From NCBI GenBank assembly GCA_903939755.1, contig CAJAII010000036.1:62001-126000 (forward strand): a stretch of DNA of 64,000 nt, read 5' to 3'. Below are positions 27,526 to 35,750 of the stretch, piece after piece. A program made the position numbers and the translations under genes. The notes beneath the pieces were generated by a model. That model ran no database searches. It was not told the origin of the DNA and worked only from the letters and a program-made list of their open reading frames with translations. Position 1 is the first letter of the stretch; every line of letters starts with the position of its first letter. This DNA comes from an uncultured Flavobacteriales bacterium (lineage in GTDB: Bacteria; Bacteroidota; Bacteroidia; Flavobacteriales_D; Crocinitomicaceae).

Positions 27526-28102
27526 CTATTTACGGTGTTTCAGGTCCTTTCTTAGCTCCTTCTTAGTGCAATAACCCATTCCGCATCCGCAGTCTTCGTA
27601 GCCCTCTGATGTCCAGTTATTCGGGTAAATTATCATATCATCTTTTGGATTTTGATAAGTTAACAAGGGTTCGATTTTCATTTTGAAAAAGGTCATATCA
27701 AAATTTACTTTGCCTTCATTTGAATTCGGTTTACCCAAGTTAATGCAGATTGCGTTTTTTGCTATTATTTCTTGGGCTAGTTCATTCGAAACTATATATC
27801 TCAGTTTGCAGAATTCTGGGGAATCATCTCTGTGAATTTCTACCAATTCAAAATATAAATTATTCAAGAGGGAGCGGTTGGGTAGATACATTTGATTTGT
27901 TTCTTCTTCTTCTAGGATTGTGTCCAAGCTATCTCTATATCGATGATAATCGGCAAATTCTGAATCGATTTGTCCTACAGTGATTACAAATCCTGAAGGT
28001 TGTTTGCCAAATGCTCTGTCATAAAGCGTAGTGTATCGTTTTTTGCAATTTTTTTTCAGATTCCTCGTTTCTCTTTTGTTGTGCAGAATTTGCTCGGTAC
28101 AT
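27526..28102 (-). pseudogene. Frameshifted paralogue of the 28128 lipoprotein
   Basis: The 133-residue intact part (from 27927) contains ELAQEIIAKNAICINLGKPN, FFKMKIEPLL and CGCGMG, all matched in the neighbouring lipoprotein (ELAQEIISKNLIYINLGKPN, FFQEKIEPAL, CGCGMG). The homologous N-terminal part (ANSAQQKRNEESEK, matching LNSENQKEYEESEK) lies in another frame upstream. The two are joined by a run of eight A on the coding strand (28049-28056) where seven would restore the frame. No signal peptide or lipobox is present; an ATG at 28131 overlapping the upstream TGA runs only six codons. A sequencing indel is an alternative explanation for the frameshift. Confidence 0.65.
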
Positions 28103-28127
28103 TTTTTTTTTCAGCCCTTTTGGATTT

Positions 28128-28781
28128 TCATTTTTTTTCTTGGCCAGTTTTGTAATAATTATCGTTTATTAGCTTTAGCTCACTTGCCGTTAATTTAATT
28201 GTTGTAAAATTACCCATCCCACATCCACACACTTCTAAGGGCATTTCTTGCAAATTCATATCCGGTGTTTCGATAAACCAACCATTATTCGATTTTTGAT
28301 TTTTTAATGCGGGTTCGATTTTCTCTTGAAAGAATGTAGAGTCAAAATTTACATGGTCTTTATTTGAGTTTGGTTTTCCTAAATTAATGTATATTAGATT
28401 TTTAGAAATTATTTCTTGGGCAAGTTCTTTCGTTACAATATTATCAAGTGCGCAAAGATTAGGATCTGAGTTTCTAGAAATTTCTACCAATTCGTAATAG
28501 AAGTCATAAAATAATGGCTTTGGAGGATATCTAACATCATTGATAGCTTCAATTGAATCGTGAAAACCTATCATTATCGTAAATACTGACGATTGTTGGC
28601 CAACGATTCTGTCATAAAGTCTTGTGTATAGTTCTTTGCAATTTTTTTCTGATTCCTCATATTCCTTTTGATTTTCACTATTCAATTTCTCTTCAGTATC
28701 TAGATGTGGTTTGGTAAATACATTTATGCCACATGATTGAACAGAAACAATAATAAAAGTGTAAAGAATGAATTTTTTCAT
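28128..28781 (-). CDS. Putative lipoprotein with C-terminal CGCGMG motif
   Basis: 217 residues from the ATG at 28781. The signal peptide ends in the lipobox VQSC, so the protein should be lipidated. The mature part has a charged helical stretch (EEKLNSENQKEYEESEKNCKEL), a central region with YYELVEISRNSDPNLCALDNI, then ELAQEIISKNLIYINLGKPN and a C-terminal VCGCGMGN. The family is not recognised. It is the intact upstream member of a tandem pair, its TGA overlapping an ATG of the decayed copy, and it lies wholly within the insertion flanked by the 94-bp repeats. Confidence 0.65.
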   Translation of the reverse strand: MKKFILYTFIIVSVQSCGINVFTKPHLDTEEKLNSENQKEYEESEKNCKELYTRLYDRIVGQQSSVFTIMIGFHDSIEAINDVRYPPKPLFYDFYYELVEISRNSDPNLCALDNIVTKELAQEIISKNLIYINLGKPNSNKDHVNFDSTFFQEKIEPALKNQKSNNGWFIETPDMNLQEMPLEVCGCGMGNFTTIKLTASELKLINDNYYKTGQEKK

Positions 28782-28787
28782 AAGAAT

Positions 28788-28795
28788 CAAAAATA
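28788..28795 (-). promoter_or_regulatory. -7 promoter element 6 nt from the lipoprotein ATG
   Basis: TATTTTTG on the minus strand matches TAnnTTTG; ATTCTT separates it from the ATG at 28781. Confidence 0.5.
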
Positions 28796-28872
28796 TAGCA
28801 AATGAGGCTTAAATGCCTTAACAAATATATCTAATTTTCATTAAACAATAATTAAATCATTATCTTGTCGGT

Positions 28873-29004
28873 ATGGGTAAACCGAAATTGAACGATAAGG
28901 ATTTATTCGTGAGGATCGTTCTTGTTTTGAAGGCCTTAAGTACGCAAAGAAAAGTTAAACAGGTAGATTTCTACTACTTACAACATAGATTTTACAAAAC
29001 TTAA
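28873..29004 (+). pseudogene. 5' gene fragment cut by the right 94-bp repeat
   Basis: An ATG opens a frame reading MGKPKLNDKDLFVRIVLVLK then ALSTQRKVKQV. From codon 32 it enters the right copy of the direct repeat and stops after 43 codons. The first 31 residues look like a genuine basic/hydrophobic protein start, whereas the tail is repeat sequence read out of its natural frame. It is probably the 5' end of a gene truncated when the repeat was placed here, possibly the partner of the remnant at 27246. Family not recognised. Confidence 0.35.
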
Positions 29005-29061
29005 GATAAGATGTCATTCATGGCCAACAAAAAAGCCCTAAAGATTTCTTTAGGGCTTTTT
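28968..29061 (+). repeat. 94-bp direct repeat, right copy
   Basis: Exact duplicate of 27124-27217 (end of DUF2490 gene plus terminator). Together the two copies bracket 1,750 nt that separate the convergent DUF2490 and fabI genes. Confidence 0.95.
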
Positions 29062-29062
29062 T
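29029..29062. terminator. Bidirectional intrinsic terminator, right copy (serves fabI)
   Basis: Same 10-bp stem as at 27191-27212, with six A before and six T after. It lies 20 nt beyond the fabI stop and can terminate fabI transcription. Confidence 0.85.
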
Positions 29063-29081
29063 ATATCTAGACAATTTTTTC

Positions 29082-29897
29082 TTATTCTTCTCCAAATCGT
29101 TCAATAACACCTTGAGTTACGCCAGTATTTGAAAATCCTCCATCGTGAAATAGATTTTGCATGGTTACATAGCGAGTTAAGTCAGAGAACATAGAAACAC
29201 AATAGTCAGCACATGCAATAGCGGATGCGTTTCCTAAAGGTGACATTTGTTCCGAAAAATTAATGAACTCCTTAAAGCCTTTGATTCCTTGTCCTGCTGT
29301 AGTTACAGTTGGAGATTGCGAAATGGTATTAACACGGACTTTCTTTTTGATACCATAATGGTAACCAAAAGATCGAGCGATGGATTCCAGTAAGGACTTA
29401 GCATCCGCCATGTCATTGTAATCAGGGAAAATACGTTGTGCGGCAATGTAACTTAATGCTACAACAGAACCCCATTCATTCATCGCATCCTGTTTGTATA
29501 AAGAAGCGAGGGTTTTATGAAGCGACATAGCCGAAACATCCATTGTTTGGTTGTAATATTGATAATTACTTTCTGTATAGTGCTTGCCTTTTCTAACATT
29601 GGGTGACATTCCAATAGAATGTAAGACAAAATCAATTTTACCACCTAATATCTCCATTGATTGAGCAACTAAGTGATCGATTTCTTCCACATTTGTCGCA
29701 TCAGCGGGAATAACTTGGCTGTTTGTCTTTGTGGCTAAATTGTTAATTTCGCCCATTCTCATGGCAATTGGTGCATTTGTTAAAACAAATACAGCACCTT
29801 CTTCATGCGCACGTTCAGCTACTTTCCAAGCAATAGATTGATCGTTTAATGCACCAAAAATAATTCCTCTTTTTCCTTTTAATAAATTATTAGCCAT
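29082..29897 (-). CDS. fabI: Enoyl-ACP reductase (NADH)
   Basis: 271 residues from the ATG at 29897. A short-chain dehydrogenase of the FabI type: nucleotide-binding KRGIIFGALNDQSIAWKVAE, DVLH-equivalent FVLHSIGMSPN, Tyr150 in ALSYIAAQ, and the catalytic Tyr160-x6-Lys167 (YNDMADAK). It performs the last reductive step of each fatty-acid elongation cycle, the target of triclosan and isoniazid-class inhibitors. An upstream in-frame TTG falls inside the promoter box, so the ATG is taken. It is monocistronic and convergent with the 94-bp repeat insertion. Confidence 0.94.
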   Translation of the reverse strand: MANNLLKGKRGIIFGALNDQSIAWKVAERAHEEGAVFVLTNAPIAMRMGEINNLATKTNSQVIPADATNVEEIDHLVAQSMEILGGKIDFVLHSIGMSPNVRKGKHYTESNYQYYNQTMDVSAMSLHKTLASLYKQDAMNEWGSVVALSYIAAQRIFPDYNDMADAKSLLESIARSFGYHYGIKKKVRVNTISQSPTVTTAGQGIKGFKEFINFSEQMSPLGNASAIACADYCVSMFSDLTRYVTMQNLFHDGGFSNTGVTQGVIERFGEE

Positions 29898-29912
29898 GGT
29901 CTTTTTTTTTGT

Positions 29913-29920
29913 CAAAAGTA
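29913..29920 (-). promoter_or_regulatory. -7 promoter element for fabI
   Basis: TACTTTTG on the minus strand matches TAnnTTTG, 15 nt before the ATG at 29897. Confidence 0.5.
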
Positions 29921-30033
29921 ATAAAAATATTAAGGTGACTTTTGTTTCTATTGATTTATCCTCTTTTCAATAGCGTATGAATTGAACGATAAAAAATAAA
30001 TAATTCCAATAACTTAATTTCAAAAATCTTATT

Positions 30034-30041
30034 TACCTTTG
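30034..30041 (+). promoter_or_regulatory. -7 promoter element for the small lipoprotein at 30064
   Basis: TACCTTTG matches TAnnTTTG, 22 nt before the ATG. Confidence 0.5.
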
Positions 30042-30063
30042 ATTAAACATAAAAAAATAGAGT

Positions 30064-30276
30064 ATGAAAAAAGTATTGTTTATTGTAGGAATTGCTGTTG
30101 TTAGTTTGTCTTCTTGTGTAAAAGATTACACGTGTAAGTGCACTGCAACGGATGCGTCAGGAGCTCAGTCGTCGTCTTCTTCAACCCTCAATGGAAAAAA
30201 GAATGATGTTACAGCTGCTTGTGATGAAGGTGATGCTTCAATTGCTGGAATTACTGTTGATTGTGAAATTCAGTAA
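30064..30276 (+). CDS. Small Cys- and Ser-rich lipoprotein
   Basis: 70 residues: a signal peptide with lipobox SLSSC (Cys18) and a mature peptide of about 50 residues with YTCKCTATD, a serine-rich patch, then AACDEGD and VDCEIQ. Counting only the mature chain, the lipid-attached Cys18 is followed by Cys24, Cys26 and two more Cys, which could form disulfides. The family is not recognised, though short single-domain lipoproteins with a CKC start are common in this phylum. A strong terminator follows, then a thioredoxin-like gene. Confidence 0.75.
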   Translation: MKKVLFIVGIAVVSLSSCVKDYTCKCTATDASGAQSSSSSTLNGKKNDVTAACDEGDASIAGITVDCEIQ

Positions 30277-30298
30277 TCAAATTGAATTGTTTAATTTT

Positions 30299-30322
30299 AA
30301 GGGGCGAATAGCCCCTTTTTTT
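30299..30322 (+). terminator. Intrinsic terminator after the small lipoprotein gene
   Basis: GGGGC (30301-30305) pairs with GCCCC (30311-30315) around GAATA, followed by seven T. Confidence 0.85.
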
Positions 30323-30329
30323 GTATGTT

Positions 30330-30950
30330 ATGAATTTATTTGAAATCTCCCTCTCTTCCCTTGGCTTAACTTGGACATTGTCTAAGCTGTTGCCTTATAT
30401 TCTATTCCTTATAATTGGGATTTCCTTTTCTGTTATTTTTTATAAGAAATTTAAACTTTTAAAGCCTTTAAAGATTATTGTTTCATTGGCAATACTCGTT
30501 TTGCCATTCTTACTTTATTTTGTATTTTCTCCCATCTACCAAGGTGACTTTTCAAATGTTGGGTACACTGTGTCAAGTGAGAATCGATTTCCGGAGAAGA
30601 AACAGTTTACTGTTTACGTATTGCCAAATTGTAAGTATTGTGTTTCTTCAACTGCGGTCCTTACATCCATGGTTCGCAAAAACAAGCGGATCAATTTAGT
30701 GATAAGGGTGATGGGACATACTGTTAAGGATAGTCTCAAGTATGTTAAATTAATGGACAATTTAGTCCCTGTTACTATGAATTCTTCGCATAACTCCCTA
30801 GAGAGAGTCCAGATAAAAGAAGTAATTAGCATCACCAAAGGTGAATTCCCCACTTTTGTTCTCTCGAAAAATGGGAAGGCCATAAAAGCATGGCATAACG
30901 ATCGTTTTGGCGTTAGGGCGATGGATGAAGTGGATCACTATTTTAACTAA
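30330..30950 (+). CDS. Membrane-anchored thioredoxin-like protein
   Basis: 206 residues from the ATG at 30330; an upstream TTG lies in the terminator T-run and is rejected. Two hydrophobic helices (about 18-38 and 48-68) are followed by a periplasm-facing domain with VYVLPNCKYC (Cys101-x2-Cys104) and a GEFPTFVLS segment whose Pro fits the thioredoxin cis-Pro. This suggests a thiol-disulfide exchange protein held at the membrane. The CKYC dipeptide is not that of a known DsbA or ResA subgroup. It begins 7 nt after the upstream terminator and its own promoter was not seen. Confidence 0.7.
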   Translation: MNLFEISLSSLGLTWTLSKLLPYILFLIIGISFSVIFYKKFKLLKPLKIIVSLAILVLPFLLYFVFSPIYQGDFSNVGYTVSSENRFPEKKQFTVYVLPNCKYCVSSTAVLTSMVRKNKRINLVIRVMGHTVKDSLKYVKLMDNLVPVTMNSSHNSLERVQIKEVISITKGEFPTFVLSKNGKAIKAWHNDRFGVRAMDEVDHYFN

Positions 30951-30960
30951 TTTTTGAGCA

Positions 30961-30990
30961 TAAAAAAAGCCCCTCGAAATTTCGAGAGGC
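30961..30990 (-). terminator. Intrinsic terminator of the rpsF-rpsR-rplI operon
   Basis: The 14-nt palindrome CTCGAAATTTCGAG (30973-30986) extended by GCC/GGC forms the hairpin, followed on the minus strand by seven T. Confidence 0.8.
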
Positions 30991-31011
30991 TTGATAATTA
31001 TTTTTTTAAGC

Positions 31012-31458
31012 TTATTCGCTTACTACCTCAAATTTGAAGGTTTGTTTAACTCCTTTGAACAAAATTGCTTCTGCTTCATAAGATCCTATTTCTTTGATAG
31101 GCTCATCTTTTATTTTCAATGATTTACGGTCAATATCAAAACCTTCTTTTTTCAATGCTTCAGCTAACTGTACTGTATTGATTGAACCGAAAATTTTTCC
31201 GTTTTCTCCAGCTTTTGTTAAAATAGTTACAGTTAATTCAGCAATTTTTGAGGCGATTACTTCTGCTTCCGCCACTAATTTAGTCTCTTTGTGAGACTTT
31301 TGCTTCATCATATCTTCGTGTGCTTTTTTTGCACTCGCTGTGGCTAAAACCGCATATCCTTGTGGGATTAAAAAATTTCGGCCGTATCCTGGTTTTACAC
31401 TAACAACATCGTTCGCGTATCCAAGTTTATCTACATTTTTCTTTAGAATTACTTCCAT
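31012..31458 (-). CDS. rplI: Large ribosomal subunit protein bL9
   Basis: 148 residues, normal bL9 length. The N-terminal domain MEVILKKNVDKLGYANDVVSVKPGYGRNFLIPQGYA is the conserved rRNA-binding end, followed by the long helix (residues about 40-80) and the C-terminal domain with GKIFGSI. It is the last gene of the rpsF-rpsR-rplI operon, 29 nt after rpsR, with the terminator directly downstream. Confidence 0.97.
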   Translation of the reverse strand: MEVILKKNVDKLGYANDVVSVKPGYGRNFLIPQGYAVLATASAKKAHEDMMKQKSHKETKLVAEAEVIASKIAELTVTILTKAGENGKIFGSINTVQLAEALKKEGFDIDRKSLKIKDEPIKEIGSYEAEAILFKGVKQTFKFEVVSE

Positions 31459-31487
31459 GATTCAAAATATTTTTTGTTTACAATCAA

Positions 31488-31748
31488 TTATTTTAACATG
31501 TCACCAACATATGGCAAAATGGCCAAGTGACGTGCGCGCTTAATCGCTTTGTTCACTCTTGTTTGATACTTCTGAGAAGTTCCAGTGATACGACGAGGTA
31601 AGATTTTACCTTGTTCATTGATCAATTTCAACAAAAAGTTCGGATCCTTATAATCGATGAACTTGATGCCGCTCTTTTTGAATCGGCAATATTTATCCTT
31701 CTTAATATCTATATTAATCGGGGTAAGGTAACGGATATCGTTTGACAT
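31488..31748 (-). CDS. rpsR: Small ribosomal subunit protein bS18
   Basis: 86 residues. [19 protein letters not shown] and [14 protein letters not shown] are the conserved bS18 core that binds 16S rRNA and pairs with bS6. The N-terminus ([20 protein letters not shown]) is the form seen in this phylum. It lies between rpsF and rplI with gaps of 27 and 29 nt; no ssb/priB gene interrupts the operon as in E. coli. Confidence 0.97.
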   Translation of the reverse strand: MSNDIRYLTPINIDIKKDKYCRFKKSGIKFIDYKDPNFLLKLINEQGKILPRRITGTSQKYQTRVNKAIKRARHLAILPYVGDMLK

Positions 31749-31775
31749 TTTAAGTTTTTTACTGGGTTAGTACTA

Positions 31776-32123
31776 TTATTGTGCAGTGGCTGATTGACCA
31801 GATTTTGCTCTTCTTCGTTCAGCATAAGTAACATGGTCTACATCCATTCTCACTGTCAAAAATCGCAACACTCTTTCGTCGCGTTTCATCATCAGTTCGT
31901 AATTTGCAACCACCGTACCTTCAGCTTCAAATTCTACTAAATAGTAGAAGCCAGTCGATTTTTTCTGGATTGGGTACGCCAACTTGCGCAAACCCCAGTT
32001 TTCGGTATGCTTGATCTTTCCTCCAAAGGTCTTGATCTCGCTTTCGAATTTCTGCACTGCTTCCTTTGCCTGATCATCAGACAAAACGGGAGTTAAAATG
32101 AAAACAGTTTCGTAAGAATTCAT
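31776..32123 (-). CDS. rpsF: Small ribosomal subunit protein bS6
   Basis: 115 residues from the ATG at 32123 ([15 protein letters not shown]). It has the bS6 pattern: [37 protein letters not shown] and RFLTVRMD, and a C-terminal basic tail. bS6 binds the 16S rRNA platform with bS18. An upstream in-frame TTG at 32135 would add four residues and is not needed. It is first in the operon; a -7 box lies 37 nt upstream. No obvious S6:S18 leader motif was recognised in that short leader. Confidence 0.96.
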   Translation of the reverse strand: MNSYETVFILTPVLSDDQAKEAVQKFESEIKTFGGKIKHTENWGLRKLAYPIQKKSTGFYYLVEFEAEGTVVANYELMMKRDERVLRFLTVRMDVDHVTYAERRRAKSGQSATAQ

Positions 32124-32160
32124 AACGTTTAACAATTAATTGGTTAATAATTTAGGGGTG

Positions 32161-32168
32161 CAAAGATA
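32161..32168 (-). promoter_or_regulatory. -7 promoter element for rpsF operon
   Basis: TATCTTTG on the minus strand matches TAnnTTTG, 37 nt before the rpsF ATG. Confidence 0.55.
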
Positions 32169-32219
32169 CTCATTTATTTCTTTGAAGCAAATTAAAGCTT
32201 TATTTTTCTGCTATTTTAG

Positions 32220-32227
32220 TAAGTTTG
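32220..32227 (+). promoter_or_regulatory. -7 promoter element for the DUF2461 gene
   Basis: TAAGTTTG matches TAnnTTTG, 16 nt before the ATG at 32244. Confidence 0.5.
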
Positions 32228-32243
32228 CTCTTAAATAGCATTC

Positions 32244-32909
32244 ATGGCCTTCTTCAATTCAGATTACTTGCTTTTTTTTCAGGAGCTAGCTCAAAATAAT
32301 CATAAAGAATGGTTCGACCTTAATCGTCCTCGTTATGAAAAGAATGTAAAGGTACCTTTTCGTGACTTTACGCAAGTGGCAATTGATACTATTGCTAAGT
32401 CTGACCCACTTTTTAAGGACCTACTTGCGAAAGATTGTGTGTTTCGAATTAACCGTGACATTCGGTTTTCAAAAGAAAAAATTCCTTATAAAACCATGTG
32501 TTCAGCCTTGATTTCACCGAATGGCAAAAAATCAAAGGCTATCAATGGGATTTATTTCGAATTTACACCAGAGCATGTCCGATTTTATGGTGGAATTTAT
32601 TCCATAGAAAAAGAAGATTTATATGCAGTTCGAGCTGGTATAGTGGCCAACTTAAAAGAGTTTACTGCTTTATTGGAGGATGCTGAATTCAAAAAAGTGT
32701 ATGGTCATATACGGGGTGAGAAAAACAAAATTATTCCACCTGAATTTAGAGAAGCGGCCAATGATCAAGCCTTAATTTACAATAAACAATGGTACTTTTT
32801 TGTACAATATCCGGCTGACGAGATCCTAAAAGAGGATGTGTTGAATAAATTAATTCATGCCTATAACGTGGCGATCCCAATTAAACAATTTTTAAATCAA
32901 TTTATATAA
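32244..32909 (+). CDS. DUF2461 family protein
   Basis: 221 residues. The N-terminal FFQELAQNNHKEWFDLNRPRYE, the FRINRDIRFSKEKIPYKT segment and GIYSIEKEDL match the DUF2461 (TIGR02453) family, whose function is unknown. It is cytoplasmic with no membrane segment. It starts the divergent unit opposite the ribosomal operon and ends 2 nt before the peptidase gene, so the two are probably cotranscribed. Confidence 0.9.
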   Translation: MAFFNSDYLLFFQELAQNNHKEWFDLNRPRYEKNVKVPFRDFTQVAIDTIAKSDPLFKDLLAKDCVFRINRDIRFSKEKIPYKTMCSALISPNGKKSKAINGIYFEFTPEHVRFYGGIYSIEKEDLYAVRAGIVANLKEFTALLEDAEFKKVYGHIRGEKNKIIPPEFREAANDQALIYNKQWYFFVQYPADEILKEDVLNKLIHAYNVAIPIKQFLNQFI

Positions 32910-32911
32910 TT

Positions 32912-35056
32912 ATGAAAGTCTACCACTCTATTTTATTCTTATTAGTGAACGCTGCGATTTGTTTTGGTCAAGCTAAAGAATTAACACTCAAGGATGCCGT
33001 TATGCAACAATACAGAACATATGGCCCAGATCGGATAACATCTTTTCAATGGCTACCCAATTCTAGTTCCTATTCCTTTCTGAGTAAAAACATGCAAACC
33101 TTATACAAATCCAATGTAACGGAAGCATCTTCTGCTAATCCGCCTTTAGCATGGATGACAATTGCTGAGGTGAATAAAATCCTTTCCACGGAATTGACTT
33201 ATTTCTCTGGTTTACAATGGATCGATGAATCTCACTGTTATATAAATGATGGTCAAAAATATTATTATTTAGATCTAAAATTAAAAACAGGTAAAGAGCT
33301 CCTGCGCTTAGATGATGGAGCTGAAAACATGGATTTTCATGCCAATTCGCAACAAATGGCGTATACCATTGGGAATAATCTTTACATAAAGAAAGGGACA
33401 AATGGAGCGCTCGCCATTACGAGTAGTACGGATAAAAATATTGTTTCGGGTCAAAGTATTGCTCGAAATGAGTTCGGTATTTCAGGTGGCATTTTTTGGT
33501 CACATAATGGAAAATTAGTCGCTTTTTATCAAAAAGATGAAAGTAAAGTACACGATTATCCACTTTTAAATATCAATGACACACCCGGTTCTTTGATGTC
33601 TATTAAATACCCGATGGCAGGACAAGCGTCGGAACAAGCGAAAGTTGGGATTTATAATATTTCTAAAAACACCACTGTTTATATTTCTCCTAGAGGTGAT
33701 GTGGATGATTATTTAACAAATGTGTGTTTTACACCTGACGATAACTATTTGTTAGTTGCTGAAGTAAATCGTGCCCAAAATCACATGCACTTGAATCTTT
33801 ACGATGCAAATACCGGGAATTTTATTAGGACTTTATTTGAGGAGCAAAGCAACACTTGGACGGAACCAGAAAATCCTGCTTTTTTTCCGAATGAGTTATC
33901 TTCTAATTTTATTTGGATTTCCGAAAGAGATGGGTATAATAACCTATATTATTATGACTTGTCAGGGAAATTAATCAAGCAATTGACAAATAATAAATTT
34001 GTTATCAAAAATATTATCAGTGCTAGCAAAGATGGTAACACAATTTATTATTCAGCTACAGGGGAGAATCCATTAAACACCATGGCGTATTCCTATGACA
34101 TGAAAACAGGAAAAACGGCACTTGTAACAAAGGAAGAAGGAACGCATTCGATTGCTATCTCAACGGATGGGAAGTACATTTATGATGCATTTAGTAGTGG
34201 CACTGTACCGCATAAAGCATTAATTTGGACGTGTAATGGGAAAATGGCAAAATTACTTGTTGCTAGTTCGGAAAAATTAAATGAATTACAAATAGGAAAG
34301 GCTGAAATTGGCGTATTGTCCGCAAAAGACGGTTCCAACTTGCATTATCGTATGATAAAACCAAGTAATTTCGATCCCAATAAAAAGTATCCGGTTCTTG
34401 TCTATGTTTATGGTGGGCCGCATGCTCAAATGGTTACTAACTCCTGGTTGTATGGTGCCAATCTTTGGATGTTTTGGATGGCAGAACAAGGCTATATCGT
34501 TTATACCTTAGACAATCGAGGTTCTGCGGAAAGAGGCGTCGCCTTTGAATCCCAAATACATCGACAGTTAGGAGAAGTAGAAATGCAGGACCAATTGACA
34601 GGTGTTTCTTTTTTAAAGTCCTTGCCTTATGTCGACACTAATCGTTTGGCAGTTCATGGTTGGTCATTTGGTGGATTTATGACGACTTCACTTATGTTGC
34701 GACAACCTGGAACATTTAAAGTTGGTGTGGCAGGCGGCCCAGTAACAGATTGGAAGTATTATGAAATAATGTATGGAGAACGCTACATGGATCGTCCGAG
34801 TGAGAATGAAAAAGGGTATGAAAAAGCTTCGCTTTTAAATTATGCAGGTAACCTGAAAGGTGATTTATTACTCATTCATGGAACGGTAGATGATGTTGTT
34901 TTGATGCAACATAATTATGCTTTAATTAAGAAATTCGTGGACTTAGGAATACAAATGGATTTCTTTCCCTATCCAATGCACAAGCATAATGTAATTGGAA
35001 AAGACAGAGTACATTTGATGGAAAAGGTGTTAAATTATATTATTGAAAAGAATTAA
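32912..35056 (+). CDS. Dipeptidyl-peptidase IV-like S9 family serine peptidase
   Basis: 714 residues with a signal peptide (about 1-20). Residues about 40-470 are an N-terminal beta-propeller (SFQWLPNSSSYSFLSK, GISGGIFWSHNGKLVAFY). The C-terminal hydrolase domain (about 480-714) has the nucleophile GWSFGG (Ser585), Asp about 660 (HGTVDDVV) and His about 692 (MHKHNV). It matches the S9B dipeptidyl-peptidase group of this phylum, which removes N-terminal dipeptides ending in Pro or Ala in the periplasm. It follows the DUF2461 gene by 2 nt. Confidence 0.9.
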   Translation: MKVYHSILFLLVNAAICFGQAKELTLKDAVMQQYRTYGPDRITSFQWLPNSSSYSFLSKNMQTLYKSNVTEASSANPPLAWMTIAEVNKILSTELTYFSGLQWIDESHCYINDGQKYYYLDLKLKTGKELLRLDDGAENMDFHANSQQMAYTIGNNLYIKKGTNGALAITSSTDKNIVSGQSIARNEFGISGGIFWSHNGKLVAFYQKDESKVHDYPLLNINDTPGSLMSIKYPMAGQASEQAKVGIYNISKNTTVYISPRGDVDDYLTNVCFTPDDNYLLVAEVNRAQNHMHLNLYDANTGNFIRTLFEEQSNTWTEPENPAFFPNELSSNFIWISERDGYNNLYYYDLSGKLIKQLTNNKFVIKNIISASKDGNTIYYSATGENPLNTMAYSYDMKTGKTALVTKEEGTHSIAISTDGKYIYDAFSSGTVPHKALIWTCNGKMAKLLVASSEKLNELQIGKAEIGVLSAKDGSNLHYRMIKPSNFDPNKKYPVLVYVYGGPHAQMVTNSWLYGANLWMFWMAEQGYIVYTLDNRGSAERGVAFESQIHRQLGEVEMQDQLTGVSFLKSLPYVDTNRLAVHGWSFGGFMTTSLMLRQPGTFKVGVAGGPVTDWKYYEIMYGERYMDRPSENEKGYEKASLLNYAGNLKGDLLLIHGTVDDVVLMQHNYALIKKFVDLGIQMDFFPYPMHKHNVIGKDRVHLMEKVLNYIIEKN

Positions 35057-35150
35057 TTTTCTGATTAATTGGTAAATAATTAATTACTCTTCATTATTTC
35101 GTTTACTTTTAAGCTAAACAAAACTTCTATACTTTACTAATTTTTCCCTT

Positions 35151-35729
35151 ATGACATTTGTATCACCAACTAAATTGCTAGCCTTCTTGCTGATTCTATC
35201 AAATGGTTATTATGCGCAAAACACGACCCCTTCCAACCCTCATTTTATTGGTGAATTGTATGGTGGTGGAATCGTTTTTCATACCTACCAAGAGAAAGAT
35301 GGCTCTACTCATGGATTAATTTTAAGCTTAAATGACCTACAGGCGGAAGTAAAATGGGGACCTATCGATATTGATGTTGAAAGTTCTGAAAACTCATGGG
35401 ATGGGCAAGCGAATACTTCGGCTATCATGATGTCTATTCGAGATACAAATTTTGCAGCGGGTATTTGTGATGTATATAAAACACAAGAATTTGAAGATTG
35501 GTATTTACCATCTATCTTGGAATTGAATACATTATGGGGAAACCTATATGATATAAATCGTGTTTTAAGTGAAACAAAAGATGCTGCGGTCTTATATCCT
35601 GGTTTATATTGGTCATCAACTGAATCGAACGATAAAAGCGCATGGTTTTTTAGTTATTTTGATGGCAAACCAAGTAATTATTATGATAAATCAAGTTTAC
35701 TGTCAGTAAGGGCCATTCGTGTATTTTAA
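35151..35729 (+). CDS. Secreted DUF1566/Lcl-domain protein
   Basis: 192 residues with a signal peptide ending YYAQ. The domain begins GELYGGGIVFHTYQE, has WYLPSILELNTL and closes YWSSTESNDKSAWFF and SVRAIRVF: the Lcl (DUF1566) C-type-lectin-like fold. These domains occur in surface proteins with adhesive or unknown roles. It lacks a T9SS tail, so it is probably periplasmic. It is followed 21 nt later by a T9SS cargo gene on the same strand. Confidence 0.82.
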   Translation: MTFVSPTKLLAFLLILSNGYYAQNTTPSNPHFIGELYGGGIVFHTYQEKDGSTHGLILSLNDLQAEVKWGPIDIDVESSENSWDGQANTSAIMMSIRDTNFAAGICDVYKTQEFEDWYLPSILELNTLWGNLYDINRVLSETKDAAVLYPGLYWSSTESNDKSAWFFSYFDGKPSNYYDKSSLLSVRAIRVF

Positions 35730-35750
35730 ATTGAACCTAAATTATAGCGT

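Noticed and set aside
27124-29061. A transposon with long target-site duplication
   Set aside because: No transposase or terminal inverted repeat is present and 94 bp far exceeds usual target duplications.
29898-29915. Longer fabI start at a TTG
   Set aside because: The TTG lies inside the TACTTTTG promoter box; the ATG at 29897 gives the normal N-terminus.
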